Shown here: piece by piece, positions 1 to 11,800 of the stretch
How positions within the stretch are numbered: position 1 is the first letter of the stretch
Layout of the letters: each line of letters begins with the position of its first letter
NCBI GenBank assembly: GCA_023078555.1
Contig: CM041199.1
Span: 1,550,001-1,614,000, forward strand
DNA length: 64,000 bases
Direction: 5' to 3'
Source of the DNA: Ulva prolifera
Taxonomy: Eukaryota > Chlorophyta > Ulvophyceae > Ulvales > Ulvaceae
Translations under genes and position numbers: made by a program
Notes under the pieces: generated by a model
Seen by the model: the letters and a program-made list of their open reading frames with translations, nothing else
Database searches by the model: none
What the model was told of the DNA's origin: nothing

Positions 1-1
1 G

Positions 2-941
2 GACATGGAGCGCGCGCTGTCAGTGGTGTATGACGCCGCCACCACGCGCTGCCCCTCCTCCTCTGACGATGCCGTCGCCTCCCTCACCGGGTGCGCCCCC
101 CCCCCTCCTTCGTGTGACCCGAAGCCCACCCACCTGATTCTGTAATGGTATGAGTGGCGGGTTCAGTTTCTGTGTTTGTGCAAAGGCAGATATATTCATT
201 GGGGCCCTGATCCGGCGTGCTGACATGCGCTCGTGCGCTGTGCGCTGTGCGCACGTATGGTTTGCTGCAGAGTCCTGGCTGACTTGTGGTGCCGCTGTGC
301 TGCAGGGACGAGGGCGCTCTGCACCGGGTGACGGCGTTCCTGGCGCACCACCACTCGCTCGTGACGCAGGTGCTCGCTGGCATCGACCACACCCCCGGCG
401 AGCTGCACTCGCTGTACCTCGCCCTTGCGCATGCCTCGACGCTGCTCACGCCCCTGCCGCACACCCCCGGCAGCCCCCCCGGCAGCGGGAGCGGCAGCGG
501 CAGCGGCTCGAACAACCCCGCCGGCGGCTCGGCGGCGGCGACGGTTGTGGTCGCCGACACGCCGGCGGTCGTCGCGGCGCAGGCGGCGGTCGCGCGCTTC
601 AACGCGAGCGCAGCCGCGTGCCAGCGGGCGGCGAAGGCGGCAATCCTGGACGCGCGCATCGAGGCCGTGCACAGCGCGCGGTGGAACGCGGACGTGTCTG
701 CGTGCTCTGTGAAGGCCGCCGTGGCCAAGGTGCGCAACCCCTACTCATGCCTGCGCACGGCCACCCCGCCGCCGCCCGCCCCCCCCCCCGCACACCTGCC
801 GGCAAGCGCGGTCTGGGAAGGGTGTGTGCATGGACAGCAACGCAGTGACACCGCTTTCTGTTCAACAAGGCGGTTGTACAACATGCCACAAAGTGACCTG
901 TCCACAGGCCGCGGCCGGCCCGATTTAGTGTGGATCGTGAA

Positions 942-987
<46 letters not shown>

Positions 988-1517
988 AATGGGAGATTGT
1001 GCAGGCGTTCCGTGAGGCGTATTTGTGGCCCGAGCTGAAGCAGCTGCTCAACACGTGGGGCCCGATCGTGGACGGCGCCGTTGACTCGGAGGCGCTGCTA
1101 CCGGAGGCCAGCATCGGCGCCTGCTCCGCCGCGTCGGCAACTTTCGACGCGTCGTCGCTCGGCATCCGCTTCCGCGTCCCGAGCGCGGGCTTCATGCTCA
1201 TATGGGTGACGTCGCCGACGAGCCCGGCGCGCCTCATCGGCTGCCGCGGCGACATCGGCGCGCTATTCGGCGGCGGCGCCGCGGCGCGGCCCGCCTCCGC
1301 GGGCGTGCAGGCCGTGCGCTCGGAAGGCGCGCTAGCGGCTGCCGCCCCGGCGCCGGCCCCGCGGGGCGTGCAGAGCTGCACGGCGATGCAGACGCTCGCG
1401 GCGAGTGCCTGCGGAGGGCGCGGCAAGGGCGTCCGGCGCCGGCGGGCCGAGCCGTGCCCGACCGTACTCACGATCCCCTGTGGCGGCTCTGCGGCGCACG
1501 CGAGCGCCTTCAGCTGA
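2..1517 (+). CDS. 3' part of an unrecognised multi-exon protein gene
   Basis: Three exons fit together in one frame: 2-90, 306-729 and 1005-1517, ending in TGA. The first intron splits a Gly codon (phase 2) and the second is phase 0; both have GTGCG-type donors and CAG acceptors. The gene begins outside the window. The visible 341 residues include an alpha-helical, Ala-rich stretch, a Gly-Ser linker (GSGSGSGSGS) in the middle exon, and an Ala/Arg-rich C-terminal region that contains a short hydrophobic beta-like segment (GFMLIWV). I recognise no domain. The very high GC and strong third-position GC match the better-supported genes here, such as ChlD, which argues for a real gene rather than a chance frame. 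A long open frame on the opposite strand (599-1789) is its shadow. Confidence 0.6.
943..984. repeat. TG dinucleotide microsatellite in an intron
   Basis: An uninterrupted TG run of about 21 units lies in the second intron of the gene ending at 1517, about 20 bases before the acceptor. It may act as part of the polypyrimidine-poor intron end, or may simply be neutral. Confidence 0.9.
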
Positions 1518-1832
1518 GTGCCGCGCGGAACACTGACGCAGCCCAGCACATTCCAGTATCTGACCAGCTCGATTGAGAATTGAACCAGCACGCGTGATGG
1601 CGGTGGGCGCCACAGGAGCTGGGGCGCCACGGGAGCGCATGCATGGAGTCTGCCCCGACGAGTCGCAATACCCACAGTCGTGTTGGGTACCCCCGTGGCA
1701 AATCCTGCCGCAGGGGGCGACGTCGGATCTGGCAGCCCACATGCATGCGACCAGGCCCCGGGCCCTGGGCTGCCTAGGTGGCTGCTCACCGCAGCCCGGG
1801 AGGGCCAGCATTGACGTGATCGTACCTATGGA

Positions 1833-1879
1833 TGTTGAAGTTGTTGTTATTGTTGTTGTTGTTGTTGTTGTTGTTATTG
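1833..1879. repeat. TTG trinucleotide microsatellite
   Basis: About 47 bases of TTG units with two ATT interruptions. It gives homopolymeric Leu, Val or Asn frames on translation, so frames across it are not evidence of coding. Confidence 0.85.
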
Positions 1880-3325
1880 CATGGACTGTATTGTTGGAGG
1901 TGTACTGTTCGAAAGTATATGCTTGCCGAGCGACTTGAAGGCCTCAGCCGCCCGAGGTGGTGGCAAGGCGTGTCGCGATGCGCTGCACACGTGCTGTGGG
2001 TGCTGTGCGCACCGTGAAGCCACGTGCATGCGAGTAGTTGTGGCTCCGCAGGCAACGAGAGGCGTGTGAGTAGGACGTCCAATTACTCTTTACAGGGTGG
2101 CGCGCCCTGCGTGCGGTGTGCGTGTGTGGAGTTGCGGAGTGAGGGTGACGTGAGCGGGCGGGCTGGCTGGGCCGGTGCCGGCAGCGGCGTGGCTAGGGCG
2201 GCACCTGGAGGCGAGCCGCGGGAATGGCCAGCGTAGTGATGCATGGCGGGCTTGGTGTCATGTGCAGGCCAGGTGGCGCCAACCGGTGGCGTGAGACCAG
2301 GGGTAGGAGAGCAGCCCCCACCGAGGAGGCATGAGAGCCCTGAGTGAGCGGGCAGGGGAGGTGGGGGAGGGGGTGAGGAGAGGTGCCGCCTTGCAAGGCG
2401 TCCGCCCAAGGCGAGGCGGGTCGATGCCGCCAGTGGTGCAGAGGTACTCCCAGGCGCGGTGTCTGTGCTGCGTCGCGGCATACGAGAGTGCGGAGATGGT
2501 TTGACAGTGCATGGTGAGGAGTGGGGGCGCTGCCAGCGTTGCGAGCGAGCGTTGGCAGGACCTGCGTCCAGAACGCTGTGCTTCCTGAACGAGAGATGGC
2601 TTGTGATTTGGTGCATGTGTAACTTGGAGCGATTCTGTGTGTCTGAGAGAGTGTTTGTGGTCAGCCGTGGGGCGGGAAGTGCGATGTCTTGACTGTGCGA
2701 TGGTATGGTGTGGTGGAGCAGAGGCGAGGCCCGAAGCAGTGGCACCCACCAGCGGCCGCGAGCCTGGTGCTACTGCATCACAATCAAATTCAGATTAGAT
2801 TACACCAATTTCTTCTGTTGAGATTCAGCGTCATTCAATTCCAGGTACTGACCCAAATGCCATGACAGTCTTGTGTTGCACTTGTCAGCGTAATCGTGTA
2901 GCATGAGCGCGTGTTAATAGACGACCTTGTGTCTGCCGATTGTGACCTGTCAAAAAGTTGATGCTGTCCAGGGGGTCTTTGTGCCGTTTCGGCAGTGTTG
3001 CACAGGGCCGGTTTTCCAGTCGGACAGTGGGTGCAGATATGCAGCTGCATTGCGCTGTCGGCCAAGTGTGTGTATGAGTTGTGTGCATGTGTCGCTATGT
3101 CAGAAGCAGTCAGGACTGTCAGCTGCACATGCAATGCCGGGGGTATGCCCGGGGCAGCACTTCGCTTGATGTACATCATATGTACACACGTGCCGTGCAT
3201 GCACTGTTTCTTGTTCCCAATGTCACTCTGTTGATGCGCATGCGACGCACTTAACTGCTTCAGGCCTAGCCACAGCAGCACAGGCACAAACAGCGTATGG
3301 TCGTTAGCAGGGGGTGTCACCCCTC

Positions 3326-3408
3326 CGGCATGTGGTCCCGCTCACTCAGAGTTGTTGATGTCCTCGTCAGGATGCAGCTTAGCAAATCCAGTTTGACTTT
3401 GCTTTACA
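3326..3408 (+). repeat. dispersed TTTAC-tailed repeat, copy 1
   Basis: Matches the family pattern: TGTGGTCCC, then a CGGAGTTGTCAATGTCC-like block (here CAGAGTTGTTGATGTCC), GGATACGGCTCAGTAAAT (diverged), CCAG, and a CTTTGCTTTAC tail. It is followed by GCATGCATACATGC. Confidence 0.7.
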
Positions 3409-4020
3409 AGCATGCATACATGCAACAGCTTTCACCATGGTTGCAAACCACGGGAATGAGGGAATGCTGTCAGCCGAACCACCGCCACCACACGCCCAGC
3501 TACTCCGACCACTGCATGATTAGAGTTGCGTTGTACTCTGGGTGAGGTCTGCCGGCCTCTGCCATTGCATCTGCGTAGGCGTGCATCCCATTCATGGCTA
3601 TGGTGCAACCAGCACCAGCACCCTAGATCCCTGTGGCTGCTAGCAGTACAGGACAAACAGTATCACATGATAATGATATGCAACAGGTGAGCATCACATG
3701 CAAAGGCGAATGTCAGACGGCTGTATGGCTGTGGCTGAGGTGTGACTCGCTTTGTGACGGAGTGGGAGAACGGGTCACCTGCCGCCCAGCTGCCCAGGTG
3801 GCCTAGGTGGCTCGTGCCTTTTCCCTGGGAAGCCGTTGCTGTCCCGCCCAGATGCGTACATGCCCCCAAACGTCCTACACTTTCCAGATGTACCGGCGAT
3901 ACATCCAGCCATCCTGCACTGTACAGATGTACAGGCAATGTATCCGATGATTTTGTAGTGGTACATGCACTCACAGCAGGACAGCCAGCACATGCCAGCC
4001 CAGGCGGACCCGTCGTCCGG

Positions 4021-4078
4021 TTGATTCGGAGTTGTCAATGTCCTTTCAGGAGACGGCTCAGTGAATTCAAGTTGACTG
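4021..4078 (+). repeat. dispersed TTTAC-tailed repeat, copy 2 (5' shortened)
   Basis: Contains ATTCGGAGTTGTCAATGTCC, then ACGGCTCAGTGAATTCAAGTTGACT. It lacks the TGTGGTCCC block and a clear TTTAC tail. Confidence 0.65.
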
Positions 4079-4668
4079 TCCTTGTCTCCAACACACTGCC
4101 ACAGCCATGCATGCTGCTCCACTGTGCAAGTACTTTTGTCACGTGACGCCTATCCGGAAGACCATGAAAAGTACAAGTACTCCGCAGACCTCTCTGCTTC
4201 AATTTCGCCACGCCACGTCACGACTGTCCGGAAGACCATGGAGAGCACATCACCACACCACCACACCGCCACCACCACCACCACCACAGCCACTACCATG
4301 ACGACACAGGCAGCGTCATGAAGGAAGTGTGACATGCTGCTGAGCCTGGTGTACCTGCAGCAGCAGGTGACCACACTGCAAGACAGCGAATGCAGGCCTG
4401 TGCAGTACATCTGTGCTGCTGGAATATCCCGTGCATGCTGAGGAAGGAAGGATGCTGGAGGAGGAGCGGCGGTCGAGGTGAGTGGCCGTGGGCGATAACA
4501 AAAGCCATGTTTCGCCGCATGTGTACTCTGCAATGGGCGACAAATGTTTTCATGCGGTCCTGCGTTCGATCAAGGGGTCATGTGCCGGGGGAGTTCTGCA
4601 TGTTGTATTCATATGTGATTCAGCTATGACGCTGAACTGCCAGTGATGAACTCATTTGTAAATTAGCC

Positions 4669-4748
4669 TTCTGCATGAACCATGCCCCTTGCACCACATC
4701 TGTGACAGCACCAACGGCACTGGAGTCAGTCAGCATCTTCTGTGGAGT
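4669..4748 (-). repeat. diverged 80-base duplication, copy A
   Basis: About 75% identical to 6077-6157. On the minus strand both copies translate to similar peptides (TPQKMLTDSSAVGAV here, TPQRMLPDASVIGAV in the other), so they descend from a protein-coding sequence. The parent protein is not recognised. Confidence 0.6.
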
Positions 4749-6076
4749 GATGCACTTCCTGCGTAAGGGTAGGCCCCCTGGAGTGCATCATCCTCTGCAG
4801 GTTCACGACAGTGGGGAACAGTTTACCCCAGGACAAAGTCCTGCAGGCGAAGTCCAGTAGGCAGTGAACCACCAATGACACACGCTGATTTGTGTAGCCA
4901 CAAAAAGCTGCATCTCTATGTTGTTCAGATAGTCAGGTTGATTTTCAACCGAATTTGGTAGTGAGTCGACTGATTGGCTGGTGAATGGTCAAACACCTGT
5001 GGTGGCTCAGGTGCACCAGATATCATCACATGCTGCCTCACAGGTTGTGGCTCAATAAGCTTCGAGAGCGGTGGCGGTGGGTGTTGTGACTTACCAGTCC
5101 AACCAGCAGGCAGCATCTGAGACATGCAGGTCCTTGCATGCTACGGCTGCTTCAGCTCTGTGACTGACCAGTGTAGTTACACAGTCAAAGCGGTCCTATC
5201 ACTGGACATTACCTGTGTATCCCCTAGTCACATTGCAACGATGGGAGCCATGCTTTGTCTGTGCACCTCAATGTACCGCAGGCAGCGAGCGTATTGTGCG
5301 TGCGGAGTTGGTCATTGTCACAGCAGGCCACTGACACGGATGCTTCATAGTTGGTAGTACTGTTCGCAGCAGGTCCACAGTGATGTCCCGACTCGGCCTA
5401 CTCAGGCTTTACTTGCTGAGGATGTGTGCTTGCATGATTGGTGAACACGACGTCGACAGCTCCGGACTCCATATGTACGTTACACCAGTGTGCACATCAT
5501 CATGAGACACCTCGGTCTGCTGCATCCACAAAGGCTACTTGCTACAACAAGCTTACTCATAGAGCAAGACAATGATGTACAGGTATCCTGATTCCTGATC
5601 GGAGTAATTCAACCTCTGCCACGACACCAGCAATGGTGTCGTAGCAGATCTCTGCAGAGCCCTAAGAAGCGTGGACAGGTGACCTCAAAACAAATTGCGT
5701 GTGTTGGCCAAACTGACCACCATATGTTCATGTGCGTCATGGCCACAGGCACCAGGCGTCTCGATGCTCAGCATTTAGTAATCCAGGCAGTAGGAGGTGC
5801 AATGAAAGTACCTTGTGCATGACGCTCAGCTGGCGAATTGCACACATGACAAGGATGCTTTGGGCGCAGACAAGAACTCAGAAAAGGTCAGAACGTGGAC
5901 AGCTGCTGCTTCTGATCACCAAGGCAGAAGCTTGAGCTCTCATACTCATGCAGGCACCTGGTTCATTCTGCTCCTGTGAATGCCTGAGATTCAGTTCAGC
6001 TAGCAGCATGCTCTGCAGCAGCATGTGCACGAAACGTTTCGCGTGATATTGGCGATGCACTCATGCACGAATCAAT

Positions 6077-6157
6077 TTCTGCATGAACGATGCCCTGTGC
6101 ATCCACAGCTATGACAGCACCAATAACACTTGCGTCAGGCAGCATTCGCTGTGGAGT
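6077..6157 (-). repeat. diverged 80-base duplication, copy B
   Basis: Partner of 4669-4748. Here the minus-strand frame stays open for 74 codons (5996-6220). This may be a remnant of an exon or of a transposon protein; it is too short to tell. Confidence 0.6.
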
Positions 6158-7810
6158 CAGAATGCGCGTCAGGCTGTGGGTGTTCTTATGTGTTGCCTTG
6201 CCACTGCCGGTTGATGCCAAATGGTGATGCTGAGGTCGTTGATCATACGAGGTGCCTCGTTGACCAGGGCGCGAAAGTCAGCCATTATGCTCCCATCGAG
6301 CAGACCATCTTTCTCAGCGTCTTTCAAGTGCACATTCGACAGCTGCAAGGTTATTTGCATCGGTAGGTCACCTGCAAGGAGACTCTGGCTCATCGGTTGT
6401 GGGTGCAACATGTGGCGGCATAGCGCGCGAGACTTCATGGAAGAACCGACACCCAACAAATGAGCCTGAACAAGTCAGAGAGGCTGGAATGTCAGCGCGG
6501 CGTATACATGTCACTGCCATATGAGGCAGGCACGTTTTAAACACGCATACATCATTGCAGCTCTGTACGGCGGAGTTGGAACTGCGGCATCAAAGAAAGT
6601 CTGCCTAGGTCGTAGCCGCCAGTTCGCAGGAACGCAGGAAGAGCTTCCTGTGCATAATTGCCAACGCAAAGGGCAAGATTCATTCTGGCAGCGCGATGAG
6701 CAAGCGCACCGTTTCGCACGCAAATCTCTTGTGATGTAATAGCAACGGTCGCCGCTGACCTTCACAATCAGGAAGAATGTCTTGTCTGCGATGATGCCAT
6801 CTTTTAACAGGAGAGAGAGCATCACCCTGGGCTGGTCTTCGTTCATTGATTGACCGGTGACCGTAGGCGAGCGTGTGGGGCATTGGCCCTCGGAAAGGCG
6901 CATGAGGACACAGCGGCCGTTCTGGTACGTTGTAAGCAACGTGCACTGAAAGAGATACGGCTGCGACGTTCTGCCGGGAATCACAAGACGTGCGATTACA
7001 TGATGAATACATGATCAGCTCAATGCATGCCCAGGCCCCCCTCCGCGCAAGGCCAGTCCCCGCAAGTCCAGCCCCCGCTAGGAAACAATTTGAGCAGCGC
7101 CCGCATCCTGGCCAGCTCACTGAATTTTTAATGTGGGATTTGATCCGTACGCCAGCACTTGTGGGGCTCCAGCCGACGTGTACGGTGGAGATGTGGAGGG
7201 CGCGCGGAGTGTTCGAAGAGCGCTAGCCAACTTATCTGTGACGTAACAGGCTGACATCCTCCTGCCGGAACAACCTCAGGATGGGAATCCCAACCCGGAA
7301 GCCGGGATAAAACACCAAGCGACTTAACAACAGCAAGCCACCCGTTGCCTCGCTTCAATCGGCATTACGCTCTACACTTTGCGAGCCATATGCATGCATG
7401 CAGTCAGCAACGATACATCAAGCCCATCGCGATCGCGACGACCGCAGATGCATGAACAGTACACCGAGGCGCTGACTACGCCATCGACAATGCAGCCACA
7501 AGCACGCTACCTCATCCTCGAGCGTCAGTAAGACCCTTACTCAATCTCCAACTGCCCAACAGCGGCACTACTCAATCACATACTCATCATTCTCAAGTTG
7601 CGACGGGCCTAGGTCAACGTCGTGACGAAACTGTGTCGACGTCATGCCAGCAAGTGTGTTGCAGGAGCTGGGTATGCAGCAGAGTTGTTCACGTTCTTGC
7701 AGCTGCTGCACCACCATGCTGCGGGGCACAACCATCTCTGACAACATGGCCCTTGCGGGGACGCTGCGTGGACGACCTAGAGCACTGACCATGGCTACGG
7801 CTATGTTATC

Positions 7811-8518
7811 ATGCATACATACATACTACCTGCAGCCCCCTCGCCGCCGCCGGCCGCGCGCGCGGACGCGGCACCGGCACCTGCGCCTGCTCTGGCCGCC
7901 GACGCCGATGCTGGACACAGCGCCCAGATGGGGCGCCACGCGCAGGATGCAGTGCAGGCTGCGGACCCGGCGGCGGCAGCGGCGCCGGGTGGCCGGGATC
8001 CGGCGGGGCCTGGGGAGCAGGCCGCTGCCGCGCAGGCGACGGCGCTGGAGCAGGTGTTAAGGGCGGTGGCCCAGGAGAAACTGGGGGACATCATGTTCAT
8101 GCCGCCGGGTGACGCTTTGTGCATAGGGGATGTGTCGGTTGTGAACCCCTGTGCTGGTACCTATTGCGGCCGAGCAGCCCGGGAGGATGGGGGTGCTGCG
8201 GAGACACGGGACGTGCAGAAACGCAATGCTTATCGTTAGTACGACCCTGATGCACACAGTTTTGTTACGTTATCGCATGAGATGCATGGTCGCTTGGGAC
8301 AGCCTGCCATGAATCACTTGAATCGGCTGGCGGAGGTTGCGTCTCGGTGTGGTAAGGTGAACCGTGCTTTGTTTGTGACGAATGCTCTGCGCCGGTTGAG
8401 TGTGGCGTTGTGCAAGGGGAATGCTCTTGTGCTCCGTGCGGGGCTTCAATCTTTGGCTGGCATCACCGGCCGGGCTGTGGTACGTGCTCGTGCCCGGCCT
8501 AGTGCCATGACTGTGTGA
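7811..8518 (+). pseudogene. broken C-terminal part of a reverse-transcriptase-type mobile element
   Basis: The translated region resembles the C-terminal nuclease-like domain that follows reverse transcriptase in many algal retroelement proteins: a DVSVVNP block, an REDGGAAE segment, a KRNAY block, then GRLGQPAMNHLNRLAE and a helical tail with ALRRLSVALCKGNA. These blocks are recalled family features; the exact class (non-LTR or other) is not certain. No reverse-transcriptase core is visible upstream, so this is a 5'-truncated fragment. It looks broken, with at least one interruption, and is clearly a fossil. Its high GC differs from its immediate surroundings. Short CATACATAC-like runs lie just before and after it. 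It sits about 350 bases beyond the 3' end of the kinase gene, which is on the opposite strand. Confidence 0.6.
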
Positions 8519-8864
8519 GTGGATTTGCATGTGTATTCCTGGCAATGGCTCGATGCCCGGCCTCTGTCCTTTGTACCTACATACATACTCACCAGAGGCC
8601 AAGCACTCACTCATAGTTCTGCATGCGCTCACTATAGGTCATGGCATCTGTCTCGGCTCCACTCATACATGCTACTTGCCCTCGCCCCTCACATCTAAAA
8701 CCTGCCAGCGACTTTTTTGTTCTCTTCCGCAAAAGAGCAAGCGTCCTGTCATCATCATCATCATTACGCGCTCGCTCCACATACACATACTGAGAAGCCA
8801 TGGAATGTTGGGTCGCCGAGTGTGGAGTCGGCGAGACCAAAAGCCGTTCCGGGCGGCATCAACC

Positions 8865-11800
8865 TCAAGAGCTCGAGTTGGGTCGGAGCAGCTGCGCGTC
8901 CAAAGCCGCCGGGAGGGCGGCATGCCCCAGAAGCCACCCCTCCCCATCGGATGCATCATCACTCACGCCGGCTGTGCTGTCATCGTTGAGTGCGCCAGGG
9001 GGCGCCTCCGCGGACGGGGCTGCCCAGCCGCAGGCGCACTCATCCGGCACGTACACCCTACACGCCCCCATCTGCGCTGCCGCCTCAGCAGCGGCCGTCG
9101 CCGCCGGCCCCGCACAACGCGCACCCCCCACTGCCTCACAGCCTCCGCTGCCCGGCCCCTCGCTGCTCCACCTGCTCAAGACGCCGGAGGCGTCGCCACT
9201 GCCGCACCGCGCTGCGGCACACGGCGGCTGCGCGGCGGCGGCCGCCGCCACGGCACAGCCGCGCCGAGCGGCGGCGACGGCGCCGCTGGTGGTGCGCGCG
9301 GTGAGGCAGCTGTCCACGGCGCCGCTGGCGGCGGCTCCGTGCGAGCTGCGCGCGGTGAGCAATGCCGAGCGGAAGCCGGTGTGCAGCATCACCCTCGACA
9401 GCGAGGCGGTTGTGTCCCCGTCAAACGTCATCGGCATGCTGCAGTCCGACACATCGTCCGTCGGCAACCCGTCCACAGCCGCCGAATCCTGCACACCACT
9501 CCCCTGATCAAATACCCCAAACTCCTTCGCCACCCAAAACAGTTCACAGCCACCGTCCCCATCATATCACCCGAAAACGCGTCGCTATGCATCAACAGTC
9601 CCAACACAACCACACGATCCCCGGCCGGTGCCGCACCTGGATGAGGCCCTTGGAGTTGACGTAGGACCCCTCAGCCACTTCGGCCGCGAGGTCGTCGAGC
9701 AGGCGCAGCAGGTCGACGCACGTCGGGCGGTCGCCGGGGCAGGGGTCGAGGCAGGCCTTCATCGCGAGGCTGTACGCGAGAGGCACGCTCGCAGGCAGCT
9801 GGGGGAAGCCCGGGTGCCGCTCAAACCGCTCCGCGCCGGCCGGCACCTGCGTTCCCGGCTCCTCCCTGCATGCGCCAGAGCGTCAACGCATCAACTCGGA
9901 TGTTGTACACGGCACTCAGTCGGTGTGTGTTACAAGGGCGAAGCCAGAGACGCCAGGAGCACCGCCAGGGGAACGCGCAAACACCCCAATGCCACCGACA
10001 ATAGCACATGCGGACCCGAATCGAACCCGGCCTTGGCTGCCCAGCACTCAGTTGGTGTGCAGCCAGCGCACTGCCTGGTTGTTTTAAACATACGGTAGCC
10101 CCACGCGGAGTCACGTCCTCAGCGGCTCATCGCACATGGCTGCAAGGGGGTGCGGTGTTGGAGTGCTCTGGTGGTGACGACCGGCAGCAGGGTTCAGGAA
10201 ATGATCTGTGTGGAGAGACGGTGGTCGACTGTGTGCGCATCCTGCTGTGCTACCAGCCTCTCACCTTTTGTCCATACTACACAAATTTGGCCTTGTAACC
10301 CAATGGCCACAAGTGGTGTCTGTTGGGGGGTGGGGGGCGCACAGTCGCACAAAGACGGGGCAGCCCATCATGAGCTCCCACATCATGACGCCGAACGCGT
10401 ACACGTCGGTCGCCGGGAAGAGCGCCGCGGCGTGCAGCAGCTCGGGCGCGACGTAGAACGGCGTCCCGACGCGCGCGCCCGCGGCGTGCGACTGCCCCGG
10501 CAGCAGCTGCTGTGAGAACCCAAAGTCGGTGATCTTCACGGCAGCCGCGCCGGCCTGCAGCGCGTGTGTCAGCGCCGCGACGTACTCCGCCGGTGACTGG
10601 AGCTGCGGCGGCACCTGCACAGGGGGCGGCGCCGTGGGGGCGTGGGGGGCATGCATATGGCTGCTGTGAGGGCGTGTGGGGCATGCATGTGGCTGCTGCA
10701 TAGATGAGCGGCGCTGAGTAAAGCAAAGCAAACCTGAATTTACTGAGCCGTATCCTGAAGAGGACATTGACAACTCCGAATTGATGGGACCACATGTCGA
10801 AGGGGTAAACCACCTGGAAACGCCGCTCAGAGCACTGTACGCAAGTAGGTGAGAAGGTGCAGCGTGGTACCTGCGAGTTCTTTCACGCCAGGTGGGTGTT
10901 CAAATCGATACGTTTCGGCCGTGTGATGGAACGCCGAGGGATGGAGCAGGCTGTGGCTACAGGAGGCCAGCAGCTATGTGCATGGCGAAACTGACTGTGG
11001 TACAAGGGCCGACTGATGGTGAAGGCTGTTCTATGAACACTTTCGTGGTTGGCGCCTTTGCCTGATGTCTGGTGTGTCAGATCCTCGTTTCGAAGTTGTT
11101 AGCGCCCGTTACTCCTCTTTCGCGAAACGCCGGGACCGTGGCGAAATCAGGGGCCAGCTCAAGGCAGCGCCATGGTAGCGAGCGCCAAGCACGGACAGCG
11201 AGAGGGACACAGGGGGGAGGGGGACCGGGCGCGCCTGGAGGAGGATGTTGGCAGGGTTGACGTCCCCGTGTACGATACTCTGTGCGTGGACATACGCGAG
11301 GCCCTTGGCGACGCCGCGCAGCATGGCAGTGATCGGCCCCCACCGCCGCCGCAGCGCGCGCGGGCCGCCGCCAAACACGCCGAGCATCAGCGCCTCTCGC
11401 AGGCTGCCCCCGTTGCAGAACTCCTGCATGCATGCGGGACCCGTGACGTGAGGCTCATGCGCGTGGACATGGCGGTGGGAAACGCAACGGCACTCAGCGC
11501 TCGCGATGGAACGCCTCTGCGAGGAGTTTGGTAATGCAGTGGCAATGATAGTGAGCTTGCGGCAGCTGAGGAGGGTGGAAGGGGCAAGCGCCAACAACAT
11601 ACACAGCTCCCAGTGAACCCAGATGAGTATCAATACCGGGGATGGATGTTTTACAAGGATACAGGTGGCGAGGCGGGCAGCACCGCAAAAGCAGCAAGCA
11701 GGTCAAGAATAATAAGAGATGGTGGTACAGTACAAACAGGTGTGGGAGACAAAGCGTGAGGAAAAGGGGGGGGGGGGGGGGGGGGGGGGCACCTGGACGA

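Larger units (their letters stand above)
1518..7810. other. gene-poor interval, no assigned gene
   Basis: GC-rich sequence continues to about 2750 and then falls to an intergenic level. The interval holds a TTG-type microsatellite (1833-1879), two copies of the TTTAC-tailed dispersed repeat (3326-3408, 4021-4078), a CACCAC-rich stretch near 4255-4300 and an 80-base diverged duplication (4669-4748 and 6077-6157). Minus-strand frames at 6169-6459 and 6511-6984 read like protein (balanced composition, few low-complexity runs), but I could not connect them into a gene or name a family. Confidence 0.5.

Noticed and set aside
599-1789. Minus-strand open frame of 396 codons
   Set aside because: It includes a long Thr/His run from the TG microsatellite and overlaps a spliced plus-strand gene with clean junctions.
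10008-10095. tRNA-like TTCGATTC with nearby stems, minus strand
   Set aside because: The T-stem bases do not pair (CCGGG against CGGGT) and no D or anticodon arm fits. It lies in a kinase intron.
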